Shown: piece after piece, positions 36,080 through 44,749 of the stretch
Layout of the letters: each line of letters begins with the position of its first letter
Position numbering within the stretch: the stretch's first letter is position 1
DNA from: an uncultured Geobacteraceae bacterium
Lineage (GTDB): Bacteria; Desulfobacterota; Desulfuromonadia; Geobacterales; Pseudopelobacteraceae
Direction: 5' to 3'
DNA length: 64,000 bases
Assembly (NCBI GenBank): GCA_903939115.1
Contig: CAJAFV010000071.1
Location: 62,001 to 126,000 of the forward strand
Translations under genes and position numbers: made by a program
The notes under the pieces: generated by a model
What the model was told of the DNA's origin: nothing
What the model saw: only the letters and a program-made list of their open reading frames with translations
The model's database searches: none

Positions 36080-37036
36080 ATGAAATCTGTTAATCTGGAT
36101 CTTTACCGCACCATGTACCTTATACGCAAATCAGAAGAGACAATTCAGAAATACTATGCCGAGGACCAGATGAAAACGCCCATGCATATGTCCATGGGCG
36201 AAGAGGCGATTGTCAGCGGGGTCGTAGGTGCTTTGAATCTGGATGATCAGGTGCTGGGAACCTATCGCAGCCATGCCCTCTATCTGGCAAAAACAGGCGA
36301 AACGGACCTGTTTTTTGCAGAAATGTACGGCAAGGTCACCGGCATGGCGCAGGGTAAATCCGGGTCGATGCACCTTAGCGCGCCGGAAAAGGGGCTTTTG
36401 TGCTGTTCGGCAATCGTTGCCAGCTCAATACCTATTGCCATGGGCGCAGCCTATGCGAACAAATATCAGAAAAACGGCAAAAGGGTGGCCGTCTTCTTCG
36501 GCGATGGAGCAACCGATGAAGGGGTTTTCTGGGAAACGGTGAATTTTTCCTGCCTCAAAAAACTGCCAATTCTCTTTGTCTGTGAAGATAACGGTTTTGC
36601 AGTACACACCCCACGGGAGCACCGGCACGGTTTTTCATCTCTGCACAAAGTTGTATCAAGCTTTGACTGCAACGTCTTTGAGGAGAAGTCCACCGACCCG
36701 GAGGTAATCTACAGGACAACACAAAAAGCTTTGTCCACAATGGAGCAGAATGATAAGCCCTGTTTTCTGCGACTCCATTACTATCGTTATCTGGAACACG
36801 TCGGGATCAATGAAGATTTTGATGCCGGTTACCGTCCAAAGGGTGATTATCTGGATTGGCTGAAGCTTGATCCAATTCGTCTGCAGCGGGAAAAGCTCGG
36901 AACCATCGGTTTCTCCGAACAGCAGATACTGGAACTGGAACAGAGCGTAGATGAACAGATTGCTCGAAGCACTGAATTTGCCGCTGAGTCTGCCTTTGCA
37001 GATGCGTGTGAACTCCACACGGGGGTTTTTATATGA
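36080..37036 (+). CDS. TPP-dependent dehydrogenase E1 component, alpha subunit
   Basis: A 318-residue protein of the pyruvate/acetoin dehydrogenase E1-alpha family. The TPP-binding motif is FFGDGATDEGVFWETVN (about residues 139-155), ending in CEDNGFAVHTP about 27 residues later. GTYRSHALYLAKTGE and AQGKSGSMHLSAPEKG are conserved active-site segments. The beta subunit follows with a four-base ATGA overlap. No E2 or E3 gene is near, so the pair is unlikely to be a conventional dehydrogenase. In avilamycin biosynthesis the related AviB1/AviB2 pair makes a two-carbon sugar branch; a similar role here is inference. GGAGAA precedes the ATG. Confidence 0.85.
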   Translation: MKSVNLDLYRTMYLIRKSEETIQKYYAEDQMKTPMHMSMGEEAIVSGVVGALNLDDQVLGTYRSHALYLAKTGETDLFFAEMYGKVTGMAQGKSGSMHLSAPEKGLLCCSAIVASSIPIAMGAAYANKYQKNGKRVAVFFGDGATDEGVFWETVNFSCLKKLPILFVCEDNGFAVHTPREHRHGFSSLHKVVSSFDCNVFEEKSTDPEVIYRTTQKALSTMEQNDKPCFLRLHYYRYLEHVGINEDFDAGYRPKGDYLDWLKLDPIRLQREKLGTIGFSEQQILELEQSVDEQIARSTEFAAESAFADACELHTGVFI

Positions 37037-38073
37037 GGATGATCACCTATTGCGATGCCTTGAACGAGGCCATGATTCAGGAAATGGAGCGTGATTCAAA
37101 CGTGTTCGTGTACGGTATTGGGGTGCCCGATCACAAGAAAATTTTCGGTTCAACGGCAGATCTGCTTGAAAAATTCGGAGCGGAGCGCTGTTTTGATACG
37201 CCCATAGCCGAGGACTCCATGACCGGCTTAGGGTTGGGCGCTGCTATCAACGGCCTGCGACCTATCCATATCCATATCCGGGTCGATTTCCTCCTGCTGG
37301 CTATGAACCAGCTTGCCAATCTTGTCTCCAGCTATTGTTATGGTATTGGTGGAAAGGTTGGTGTGCCACTGGTTATACGGGCAATTGTCGGGCGTGGATG
37401 GGGACAGGGGTACCAGCATAGTAAAAGTATGCATGCCACTTTTGCACACATACCGGGCTTAAAGGTTATCTGTCCCACAACACCGGAAGATGCCAAAGGG
37501 ATGATGATTTCTGCCATAAGAGATAACAATCCGGTGCTGATTTTTGAACATCGCTGGCTGTACTGGCAGACCGGAGCAGTAGCGGAGGAGTCTTTTGAAA
37601 TTCCCCTCGGCAAAGGGAAAATTGTCAAAAAAGGGAAAGACATCACAATCGTTGCAACTTCCTGGATGAATGTGGAGGCACTGCAGGCTGCGGAGATACT
37701 CGCTCGTAACGGAATTGACGCAGAGATTATTGACCCACGGACTATTGCACCGCTTGACGAGGATATTATCGTTGAATCGGTGAGCAGGACCGGCCATTGC
37801 ATTGTTGCCGATAATGACTGGGTTTACTGTGGTTTCAGCGCGGAAGTCGCGGCCATGGTTTCTGACCGGTGTTTTGGCAAGCTTAAGTCACCTGTCAAAC
37901 GGATCGGCTTTGCACACACCCCCTGCCCAACGGCACGACATCTTGAAAACCAGTTTTACCCCAACGCAGAAACAATTGTTCGACAAGTCGAAAATACCCT
38001 CGGAATTGATAAGATTGATCTTTCCAATGAACTCTTTTATAGCCATGAAAATCGTTTCAAGGGACCATTTTAA
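37033..38073 (+). CDS. TPP-dependent dehydrogenase E1 component, beta subunit
   Basis: A 346-residue partner of the alpha subunit. The pyrimidine-binding domain has CFDTPIAEDSMTGLGLGAA (about residues 55-73), with the catalytic Glu in IAED, and the C-terminal transketolase-like domain follows (KDITIVATSWMNVEALQAAE from about residue 205; AEIIDPRTIAPLDEDII). Length and layout are standard for E1-beta. It is probably made in equal amount with the alpha subunit by coupled translation. The next gene, a methyltransferase, begins ten bases later with its own AAGGAG. Confidence 0.85.
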   Translation: MRMITYCDALNEAMIQEMERDSNVFVYGIGVPDHKKIFGSTADLLEKFGAERCFDTPIAEDSMTGLGLGAAINGLRPIHIHIRVDFLLLAMNQLANLVSSYCYGIGGKVGVPLVIRAIVGRGWGQGYQHSKSMHATFAHIPGLKVICPTTPEDAKGMMISAIRDNNPVLIFEHRWLYWQTGAVAEESFEIPLGKGKIVKKGKDITIVATSWMNVEALQAAEILARNGIDAEIIDPRTIAPLDEDIIVESVSRTGHCIVADNDWVYCGFSAEVAAMVSDRCFGKLKSPVKRIGFAHTPCPTARHLENQFYPNAETIVRQVENTLGIDKIDLSNELFYSHENRFKGPF

Positions 38074-38083
38074 GGAGCCTGGC

Positions 38084-39010
38084 ATGCCTGAAGTAACCAT
38101 TGCAGACTTTGCCCGTTCATTTGCCGCATCAGAAGGCGAATTTTCCTATGAATGCCTGCAGGCAATTGGAAACAGCGATTTTTCATACCGGAAGCTGGAC
38201 CAGAAACAACGAGATGACGTTATTTTGTGCGTTCTGAAGAAGATCTCCTCTGACACACAGGTAATCGGTGCTGAAGAACGCACATCAGTGTGGGAACAGG
38301 GTTGGGCTGAGAATCTGAGCGCATTCAATGCACAGGATCACAATCTTGAAGCCTTGATACCGAAGTTTATCCGTGAAAACCAGCCGATACGGTACGACGG
38401 CGATTATATCATGCCGTCAAATCCGCGCTTTGAGTTTGACTACATGACCGTGTTTCGTCTCTGGTTGTTCCAGAAGTACTTCGCCGGCTTCTCCAGTATC
38501 TATGAATTTGGGTGTGGTTCCGGCTTGAACCTGGTGCTGCTTGCATCACTCTTTCCTGAAAAAAATCTGTATGGTCTCGATTTTGTTCAGCCCCCGGTGG
38601 ATTTAATCAATACTATTGGCAAAACTCATAACTGGCGCATGACCGGATTCCGATTCGACATGATTAATCCGGACTATAACTTTAATCTGGCTGCCAGGAG
38701 TGCTGTTTTCACCTTTGGCGCCCTGGAGCAGCTTGCCAGCAAGACGGAAAGTTTCATTCAATATCTCTTGCACCAGAAGCCCGGTATCTGTATCCATGTG
38801 GAACCTACGGTGGAATTGTATGACGAAAACAGCCTCTTTGATTACTTGGCCATCCAGTTTCATCGCAAGCGTGGCTATACGGAGCGCCTGCTGCCACGCA
38901 TCCAGCAGCTTGAAATCGAGGGGAAGGCTAAAATTATCGGAGTAAAACGGCTCAATTTCGGCAGCCTCTTCCTGGAGGGATACACCTATATTATCTGGCA
39001 GCCCGTATGA
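38084..39010 (+). CDS. Class I SAM-dependent methyltransferase
   Basis: A 308-residue protein. Residues 1-130 are helical; the methyltransferase core follows with motif I IYEFGCGSGLNLVLLASLFP near residue 139 and LYGLDFVQPPVDLINTI as motif II. GICIHVEPTVELYDENS near residue 228 is a less common motif IV/V region. The start is the ATG at 38084 with AAGGAG seven bases upstream. The same frame stays open back into the E1-beta gene, but that part overlaps a well-conserved coding sequence and is not used. Its stop overlaps the ATG of the SDR gene. Substrate unknown; context suggests the product of the E1 pair or its sugar. Confidence 0.7.
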   Translation: MPEVTIADFARSFAASEGEFSYECLQAIGNSDFSYRKLDQKQRDDVILCVLKKISSDTQVIGAEERTSVWEQGWAENLSAFNAQDHNLEALIPKFIRENQPIRYDGDYIMPSNPRFEFDYMTVFRLWLFQKYFAGFSSIYEFGCGSGLNLVLLASLFPEKNLYGLDFVQPPVDLINTIGKTHNWRMTGFRFDMINPDYNFNLAARSAVFTFGALEQLASKTESFIQYLLHQKPGICIHVEPTVELYDENSLFDYLAIQFHRKRGYTERLLPRIQQLEIEGKAKIIGVKRLNFGSLFLEGYTYIIWQPV

Positions 39011-39789
39011 ACTTAGGTATCGCAGGAAAATATGCGTTCATTACCGGTGGAAGCCATGGAATCGGTCGCGCCATAGCACTATCACTCGCTGATGAAGGGT
39101 GTAATGTTGCCATCTGTGGCAGGACGCAGGATTGGCTGGACCAGACGGTAATTGACATTAAATCAAGAAATGTCGAGGCTCTTGGCATCCGGGCTGATGT
39201 GACAACTTCTGAAGAGATAAGTCGCATAATCCGGATTATAGAGGACACTTGGGGGACACTGCATATTCTGGTTAACAATGTCGGTGGAGGGGGGCGCTGG
39301 GGTAATGAAACCATTGAGGACAATCCGGATGAGGTCTGGCTGGAAGTGTTTAATAAAAATGCCATGACAGCAGTTCGTTGTACAACGGCAGTTATTCCAT
39401 GGATGAAACGTCAACAGTGGGGACGAATCATCACCATTACGTCCATTTACGGCCGGGAAGGTGGAGGGCGTCCCTGGTTCAATATGGCTAAGGCAGCCCA
39501 AACAAGCCTGATGAAGTGCCTCGGGCTTAATCGTGACCTGGTCCGGCACGGAATAACGTTCAATAGCGTTGCACCTGGCCCGATCATGATTCCAAACACA
39601 GGGTGGGACCAGGAACGGCTCCGAAACCCTGAAGCATTTGCAGCCATGGCTCAAGAACAGTTCACGCTGGGAAGGATGGGAACCCCCGAAGAGGTGGCGG
39701 ATGTCGTCACCTTTCTCTGCTCAGAAAAGGCCTCGTTGGTTAACGGCGCCTCTATTGTCGTCGATGGAGGGGAGAGCAGGTCGTTTTGA
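39007..39789 (+). CDS. FabG-like SDR lacking the catalytic tyrosine
   Basis: A 260-residue classical short-chain dehydrogenase. NAD(P) binding is intact: TGGSHGIGRAIALSLADEG (about residues 14-32) and LVNNVGGGGRWGN (about 92-104). Catalytic Ser is present in ITSIYGREGG, but the Y-x3-K pair reads FNMAK (about residues 160-164), with Phe in place of the proton-donating Tyr. The C-terminal VNGASIVVDGGES block is normal. The change suggests altered chemistry or a non-catalytic role. It overlaps both neighbours by four bases (methyltransferase and radical-SAM), so it is firmly part of the operon. Confidence 0.8.
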   Translation: MNLGIAGKYAFITGGSHGIGRAIALSLADEGCNVAICGRTQDWLDQTVIDIKSRNVEALGIRADVTTSEEISRIIRIIEDTWGTLHILVNNVGGGGRWGNETIEDNPDEVWLEVFNKNAMTAVRCTTAVIPWMKRQQWGRIITITSIYGREGGGRPWFNMAKAAQTSLMKCLGLNRDLVRHGITFNSVAPGPIMIPNTGWDQERLRNPEAFAAMAQEQFTLGRMGTPEEVADVVTFLCSEKASLVNGASIVVDGGESRSF

Positions 39790-41213
39790 AGGAAGTGGCG
39801 GACCATAATTCTGCTACAGGAATAAGGGGATTTTCCTTGACTGAAAAAAAAGTACTATTTGTCATCGCTCAACTCGACTATGCCGACCATATAGCCGTCC
39901 CCTACCTGTCAGCAATAGCCAGGCAACGAGGTTGGCAGACGTTGTTATGTGTTCTTGACAGTGATGACTTTGAAGAGATCCTTGAAAAACAAAAGCCTCT
40001 GGTTGTCGGATATTCGGCAAATGTGATTGGTTTTGATGTAATCAGAAACGCACACCTGGCGGCCAACAGGAAGCATACTTTTACCTCGATTCTGGGCGGC
40101 CCGCAGGCGACCTTTTCTCCGGAAACATTTGAGCAGAGTGGCATGGATGCCTACTGCATCGGAGAGGGGGAAGATGCTTTCGGGGAATTTCTCGACCGGG
40201 TTGACCAAGGGCAATCATTTGATGACATTCCCAATTTAATCACCAGGAACGGGAGCAATCCGGTCCGGTCGCTGGTGCGAAATCTGGATAGCCTGCCCCT
40301 TCCTGACCGGGATATTACCTTGTCCCATTCGTACCTCAAGGACACTCCCAAAAAGACCTTCTATGCAACACGGGGCTGCCCGTATAAATGCGCATATTGC
40401 TGCAATAACCTCTATCACGAGCTGTATCGCGGTAAGGGGCAGTTTGTGCGCAGATTTTCTGTCGAAAGGATTATCGCTGAAATCGAGCATGTAAAATCCA
40501 GTTATCGAACCGATTTCGTAAAATTTGGAGATGACTGCTTTGCCCTCAGGGCAGACCCGTGGCTTGAGGAGTTTGCCGAGAAATATTCCCGGCGCATAGC
40601 TATCCCCTTTAACTGTTATCTTCGCCTGGATACTGTTGACGATGACTTATTGAAACTTCTTAAAATGGCGGGATGTTATTCGGTTCATCTTTCGGTAGAC
40701 AGCACCTCCAAGCATGTTCGAGAGAAAGTACTTAAACGCAACATGCGGGATATTGACATTGAGGGGACTCTCAGAAAAATACATTATTACGGCATCAATA
40801 CCTGGGTTAATTTTATGCTGGCCGCACCTGAATCGACGCTTGAAGATGATCTGGCCACCATTGCCATGAGCAAAAAGGGGCGCGTGACGTATCCGAGTTA
40901 CTCAACAACCGTTCCAATGTATGGGACGGATTTGTACGACTACTGTCTTGAGCATGACCTGCTTGATGCGAGTGACCACAAATCGGATATGACTGGTTGT
41001 TCGGACAGAACGACGCTGACCTGTTTTTCGGATAAGGAGAAGGACATCCGATATAACATTTATCTGCTTGGGGCTTTTATATCGAAACTGCCTTTCCCGC
41101 TCGACCGTGTGGGCGTTAAAATGATAAAGATAATTCCACCTAACGCACTGTTTAAAAAAATACGTCAGAAGATGTATATTTATTACATCGAAAACAAGAT
41201 TTTCAAATTGTGA
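39786..41213 (+). CDS. B12-binding-type radical SAM protein
   Basis: A protein of up to 475 residues. The cobalamin-binding-type domain covers about residues 20-160 (VLFVIAQLDYADHIAVPYLS, SILGGPQATFSPETF, AYCIGEGEDAFGEF). The radical-SAM cluster is C198-x3-C202-x2-C205 (CPYKCAYC). KFGDDCFALRADPWLEEF and VHLSVDSTSKHVREKVLKRN are core strands. DxHxxG is absent. The start is uncertain: TTG at 39786 overlaps the previous stop (TTGA); GTG at 39795 and a TTG at 39837 preceded by AAGGGG are alternatives and would leave the B12 domain whole. It comes just before two SDR genes. Confidence 0.78.
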   Translation: MKEVADHNSATGIRGFSLTEKKVLFVIAQLDYADHIAVPYLSAIARQRGWQTLLCVLDSDDFEEILEKQKPLVVGYSANVIGFDVIRNAHLAANRKHTFTSILGGPQATFSPETFEQSGMDAYCIGEGEDAFGEFLDRVDQGQSFDDIPNLITRNGSNPVRSLVRNLDSLPLPDRDITLSHSYLKDTPKKTFYATRGCPYKCAYCCNNLYHELYRGKGQFVRRFSVERIIAEIEHVKSSYRTDFVKFGDDCFALRADPWLEEFAEKYSRRIAIPFNCYLRLDTVDDDLLKLLKMAGCYSVHLSVDSTSKHVREKVLKRNMRDIDIEGTLRKIHYYGINTWVNFMLAAPESTLEDDLATIAMSKKGRVTYPSYSTTVPMYGTDLYDYCLEHDLLDASDHKSDMTGCSDRTTLTCFSDKEKDIRYNIYLLGAFISKLPFPLDRVGVKMIKIIPPNALFKKIRQKMYIYYIENKIFKL

Positions 41214-41239
41214 ATAATTAAGATTCCGAGGTTGCAATC

Positions 41240-42226
41240 ATGATCCATGTGAGTGTTTTAAAATCATTTACATCAAAAAATGTACTTATCACCGGCGGTA
41301 CCGGCCTTATTGGCCGGCAGGTTGTAAAAATCCTCTGTGATGCAGGAGCCAATGTTCGTGTTGTTTCACTCGACGTCCTCACTATTGATGACCGGGCAGA
41401 TCATGTGTTGGGTGATCTTACTGATTTCAACCTGTGCAAGGAATTGACGAAAGATATGGATTTTGTCTTCCATATGGCGGGAATAAAAGGATCCGTTGAA
41501 GTCACCAAATCGAAGCCCGCCAGTTTCTTTGTCCCGCTGTTGATGTTCAATACCAATGTACTTGAGGCATGCCGTCTTAACAAGGTACAGAAAGTAGTCT
41601 ACACCAGTTCCATCGGGGCTTACAGCAGTGCCGAGGTGTTTCGCGAGGGTGAAAATCAGGAAGGCGCTCCTATGGACATGTTTCCAGGTTGGGCCAAACG
41701 CATGGCCGAACTTCAGGTACAGGCGTACCAGAAACAGTATGGACTGGACAACTTTGCAGTGGTGCGCCCCTGCAATGTCTATGGCCCCGGGGACAACTTT
41801 GATCCGGAAAATGCAATGGTCATCCCTACCCTGATGTTCCGTATCCATAACAAGGAAAACCCGGTCGTGGTATGGGGCGACGGCAGCGCAGTCAGGGATT
41901 TTGCCTACAGCCGTGATGTAGCGGAAGGTGTTATTCTGGCGTTGCATCACGGGACACAGGGCGGGTTCGTTAACCTGGGGAGTGGAACGGGCGTCACCAT
42001 CAGGGAGTTGCTGGAGACTCTGCACAGTTTCCTCGGTTTCAATTACGAATTCGATATCTCCAAGCCTTCAGGCTTCCCCAAGCGGGTGATGGACATTTCT
42101 CTGGCGCGGGAACGTATCCATTATAACCCGACTACGTCGCTTCTGGATGGATTGAAGGAAACCTGGGAGTGGTTCATCCACAATCAGGATGAATACCTTA
42201 AAAAGAAAAACTATTTCAAGGATTAA
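41240..42226 (+). CDS. NAD-dependent epimerase/dehydratase-like SDR, catalytic Tyr replaced
   Basis: A 328-residue extended SDR. The dinucleotide motif is ITGGTGLIGRQVVKIL (about residues 17-32). TSSIGAYSS holds the catalytic Ser region. The expected Y-x3-K reads PGWAK (about residues 151-155), so Pro replaces Tyr at the proton-donor position. RPCNVYGPGDNFDPENAMV and WGDGSAVRDFAYSRDVAEGV are normal substrate-side motifs. The protein therefore probably binds NAD and a nucleotide sugar but may not do standard hydride chemistry. It pairs with the next gene, 12 bases downstream, which has a similar loss. Confidence 0.8.
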   Translation: MIHVSVLKSFTSKNVLITGGTGLIGRQVVKILCDAGANVRVVSLDVLTIDDRADHVLGDLTDFNLCKELTKDMDFVFHMAGIKGSVEVTKSKPASFFVPLLMFNTNVLEACRLNKVQKVVYTSSIGAYSSAEVFREGENQEGAPMDMFPGWAKRMAELQVQAYQKQYGLDNFAVVRPCNVYGPGDNFDPENAMVIPTLMFRIHNKENPVVVWGDGSAVRDFAYSRDVAEGVILALHHGTQGGFVNLGSGTGVTIRELLETLHSFLGFNYEFDISKPSGFPKRVMDISLARERIHYNPTTSLLDGLKETWEWFIHNQDEYLKKKNYFKD

Positions 42227-42238
42227 GGGGTTATCGAA

Positions 42239-43201
42239 ATGTTTCAGGGAAAGAATGTACTTGTAGCCGGCGGCACCGGCTTTGTAGGGATTAACCTGAT
42301 CAAGCGCATGTTGACAATGGGAGCCACTGTCCGGGCCACAATCCACCGTAAGGAGCCGGTCCTTCAGGATTCGCGGATTGAGTATGTTACCTGCGACCTT
42401 CTTTTTATGGAAGATTGTAAAAAAGCTGTCGCAGATATGGATTATGTGTTCATGTGCGCGGCCAATACCTCCGGGGCGGCCGTCATTGCCGCGACACCTC
42501 TTGTGCATGTCACGCCGAATATTATAATGAATGCCCAGATCATGGAGGCGGCCTACTTTGCACAGGTGAAGAAATTCGTCTTCCTGAGCAGCAACGCCGC
42601 CTATCCGCCGAGCGATGACCGCTTGGTTAAGGAAGATGAAATGTTTGATGCCGATCCCTATGACATCTATTTCGGCGTAGCCTGGATGAAGCGTTACACG
42701 GAGATCCTCTGCCGGATGTATTCCCAGAAATTAAAAACCCCAATGCTGTCGCTGGTCGTGAGGCCTTCCAACATCTATGGCCCGCACGACGATTTTGATC
42801 CGGCCACCTCCCATGTAATGGCGGCCACCATCCGCAAGGTTGTGGAGCGGCAGAATCCTCTCAAGGTCTGGGGTACCGGCGATGACGTTCGTGATCTGAT
42901 CTATATTGACGATTTCATCGATGCGCTTGTTCTTGCTGCCGAGAAGATCGATACCTATGATCCGCTGAATATCGGGCTGGGCAAGGGCTACAGCATCAAA
43001 CAGCTTCTGGAGATGCTGATGGAGATCGAAGGGTGCCATGATCTGAAGATTGAATACGATTCGAGCAAACCCTCCATGATACCTATCAGGTTGATTGATG
43101 TCGGTAAGGCGGAGCGGCAGCTCGGTTTCAAGGCGCAAACTGATGTGAGAGAAGGGATGACAAAAACTATCGAGTGGTATAAAGCCGCGTGCTTGAAGTG
43201 A
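42239..43201 (+). CDS. NAD-dependent epimerase/dehydratase-like SDR, catalytic Tyr replaced
   Basis: A 320-residue paralogue-like neighbour of the gene at 41240. The nucleotide-binding motif is VAGGTGFVGINLIKRML (about residues 9-25). SSNAAYPPSDDRLV holds the Ser region, and the Y-x3-K site reads VAWMK (about residues 144-148), with Val for Tyr. RPSNIYGPHDDFDPATSHVM and WGTGDDVRDLIYIDDFIDA parallel the same blocks in its neighbour, supporting a shared origin. Two similar proteins encoded side by side could form a heterodimer. It is ten bases before the RmlC-like gene. Confidence 0.8.
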   Translation: MFQGKNVLVAGGTGFVGINLIKRMLTMGATVRATIHRKEPVLQDSRIEYVTCDLLFMEDCKKAVADMDYVFMCAANTSGAAVIAATPLVHVTPNIIMNAQIMEAAYFAQVKKFVFLSSNAAYPPSDDRLVKEDEMFDADPYDIYFGVAWMKRYTEILCRMYSQKLKTPMLSLVVRPSNIYGPHDDFDPATSHVMAATIRKVVERQNPLKVWGTGDDVRDLIYIDDFIDALVLAAEKIDTYDPLNIGLGKGYSIKQLLEMLMEIEGCHDLKIEYDSSKPSMIPIRLIDVGKAERQLGFKAQTDVREGMTKTIEWYKAACLK

Positions 43202-43210
43202 GGCTATAGC

Positions 43211-43723
43211 ATGGAAGTTACAAAAACCGAACTGGACGGCGTACTCTTGATTAAACCCTCTATTTTTGAAGATTTTCGCGGCGAATACGTGGAGACCTAC
43301 AACGAGGAAGAGTATAAGCGAAATGGAGTTACCTGCGACTTCATTCAGGACGACATCTCCCTGTCAACACGCAACGTGCTTCGGGGCATTCATGGTGATG
43401 CCGAAACCTGGAAACTGATCTCCTGCATGTACGGCAAGTTCTATTTCGTCGTGGTGAACTGCGACACCAAGTCGCCGAACTTCGGGAAATGGCAGTCGTT
43501 CACTCTCTCGGACAAGAATCGACACCAGGTGCTGGTCCCCCCCAAACATGGCAACGGCCATATCGTCATGAGCGAGACCACTATTTTCCATTACAAACAG
43601 ACAAGCTACTATAATCCCAAAGGTCAGTTTACCTACACTTGGAATGATCCAAGGCTCAATATTTGGTGGCCGGTCAAAAATCCGATCATATCCCGCAGGG
43701 ACGAGGAGGGGCGGTTCGTATGA
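43211..43723 (+). CDS. dTDP-4-dehydrorhamnose 3,5-epimerase-like protein
   Basis: A 170-residue cupin of the RmlC family. LRGIHGDAETWKLISC (about residues 57-72) contains the catalytic His in the position of the RGxH motif, and YTWNDPRLNIWWPVKNPIIS near residue 138 is the classic C-terminal signature. The family epimerises C3 and/or C5 of 4-keto-6-deoxy nucleotide sugars. In heptose pathways of Campylobacter the homologues MlghB act on GDP-6-deoxy-4-keto-heptose; the GHMP kinase and nucleotidyltransferase nearby make that reading attractive. Its 3' end is close to the kinase start (14 bases). Confidence 0.82.
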   Translation: MEVTKTELDGVLLIKPSIFEDFRGEYVETYNEEEYKRNGVTCDFIQDDISLSTRNVLRGIHGDAETWKLISCMYGKFYFVVVNCDTKSPNFGKWQSFTLSDKNRHQVLVPPKHGNGHIVMSETTIFHYKQTSYYNPKGQFTYTWNDPRLNIWWPVKNPIISRRDEEGRFV

Positions 43724-43736
43724 TTCGTCGGACTCA

Positions 43737-44729
43737 ATGATAATTACGCGGACCCCGTTCAGGATCTCTTTTTTCGGCGGTGGCACCGATTTTCCCGCAT
43801 GGTACAGGGAAAACGGCGGTGCCGTTCTGTCAACGACCATAGACAAATACTGCTATGTCAGCCTGCGCAAACTGCCCCCTTTCTTTGACTACAAGCACAA
43901 AACGGTTTTTTTTTCGAAGCAGGAAGCCTTCAACGAGATCGATGAAATCCAGCACCCGGCAGTCCGAGAAACATACCGTTTCATGGATGTTCAGGACGGC
44001 CTGGTCATGCAGCATGACGGCGACCTCCCTTCCCATTCGGGCCTTGGCTCAAGTTCTGCATTTACGGTGGGATTGTTGCACGCCTTGTATGCATTGAGAG
44101 GCAAAATGGTATCAAAAAAACGTCTCGCCCTAGAAGCCATCCATATTGAACAGGAAATGATTGGGGAGGCGGTTGGTTCGCAGGACCAGATGGCATCTGC
44201 ATTTGGTGGTTTAAACAGGATTAACTTTTCAGCTCATAACAGTATCGAAGTTAAGCCATTTATCATTACGGCAGAAAAATCAGCCCATCTCCAGAACAGT
44301 TTGATGCTCTTTTTTACCGGATTTGCCCGGTTTGCTGTTGAGATTGAGAAGGACAAGCTGCAGCAGCTTGATAACAACAAGCATGTGTTATCACTGATGC
44401 ATTCGATAGTCGATGCTGCTGCTGAAATTCTTGATGGCCCCGTTTCAAAGTACGACGACTTTGGCGCGCTTCTGCATGAGAGCTGGCTGCTGAAAAAGCG
44501 GCTTTCCAAAAAGGTTTCGACCGATGCCATCGATGATATTTATGCTAGGGGAATGAACTCCGGCGCTCTTGGGGGGAAAATCCTTGGAGCCGGCGGCGGC
44601 GGTTTCATCCTCTTTTTTGTACGGCCTGAAGATCGTGAACGTCTGCGGCAAGGTCTTGATCCTCTGCTGCATGTCCCTTTCCGTTTCGACGCATTGGGTA
44701 GCCAGATTATCTATTTTACCGAGGAGTAG
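43737..44729 (+). CDS. GHMP-family sugar kinase, HddA-like
   Basis: A 330-residue kinase. N-terminal ITRTPFRISFFGGGTDFPAW is the signature start of the D-glycero-alpha-D-manno-heptose 7-phosphate kinase (HddA)/fucokinase-like GHMP group, SHSGLGSSSAFTVGLLHAL (about residues 100-118) is the ATP-binding motif 2, and LGAGGGGFILFF near residue 285 is motif 3. It would phosphorylate C1 of a sugar phosphate before nucleotide transfer. The start at 43737 is chosen because the family fold begins at the next codons; the frame is open 31 codons further upstream inside the epimerase gene. No strong ribosome-binding site is visible. The partner guanylyltransferase-like gene is at 47199. Confidence 0.8.
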   Translation: MIITRTPFRISFFGGGTDFPAWYRENGGAVLSTTIDKYCYVSLRKLPPFFDYKHKTVFFSKQEAFNEIDEIQHPAVRETYRFMDVQDGLVMQHDGDLPSHSGLGSSSAFTVGLLHALYALRGKMVSKKRLALEAIHIEQEMIGEAVGSQDQMASAFGGLNRINFSAHNSIEVKPFIITAEKSAHLQNSLMLFFTGFARFAVEIEKDKLQQLDNNKHVLSLMHSIVDAAAEILDGPVSKYDDFGALLHESWLLKKRLSKKVSTDAIDDIYARGMNSGALGGKILGAGGGGFILFFVRPEDRERLRQGLDPLLHVPFRFDALGSQIIYFTEE

Positions 44730-44749
44730 TATAACTTCGAGGAGACTGC

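Noticed and set aside
37802-38083. In-frame upstream extension of the methyltransferase at 38084
   Set aside because: It overlaps the conserved C-terminal part of the E1-beta gene in another frame, and AAGGAG before 38084 gives a clear start.
41366-42025. 219-codon open frame antisense to the SDR gene at 41240
   Set aside because: The plus-strand frame has full SDR motifs; the antisense frame is low in recognisable structure and is a shadow.
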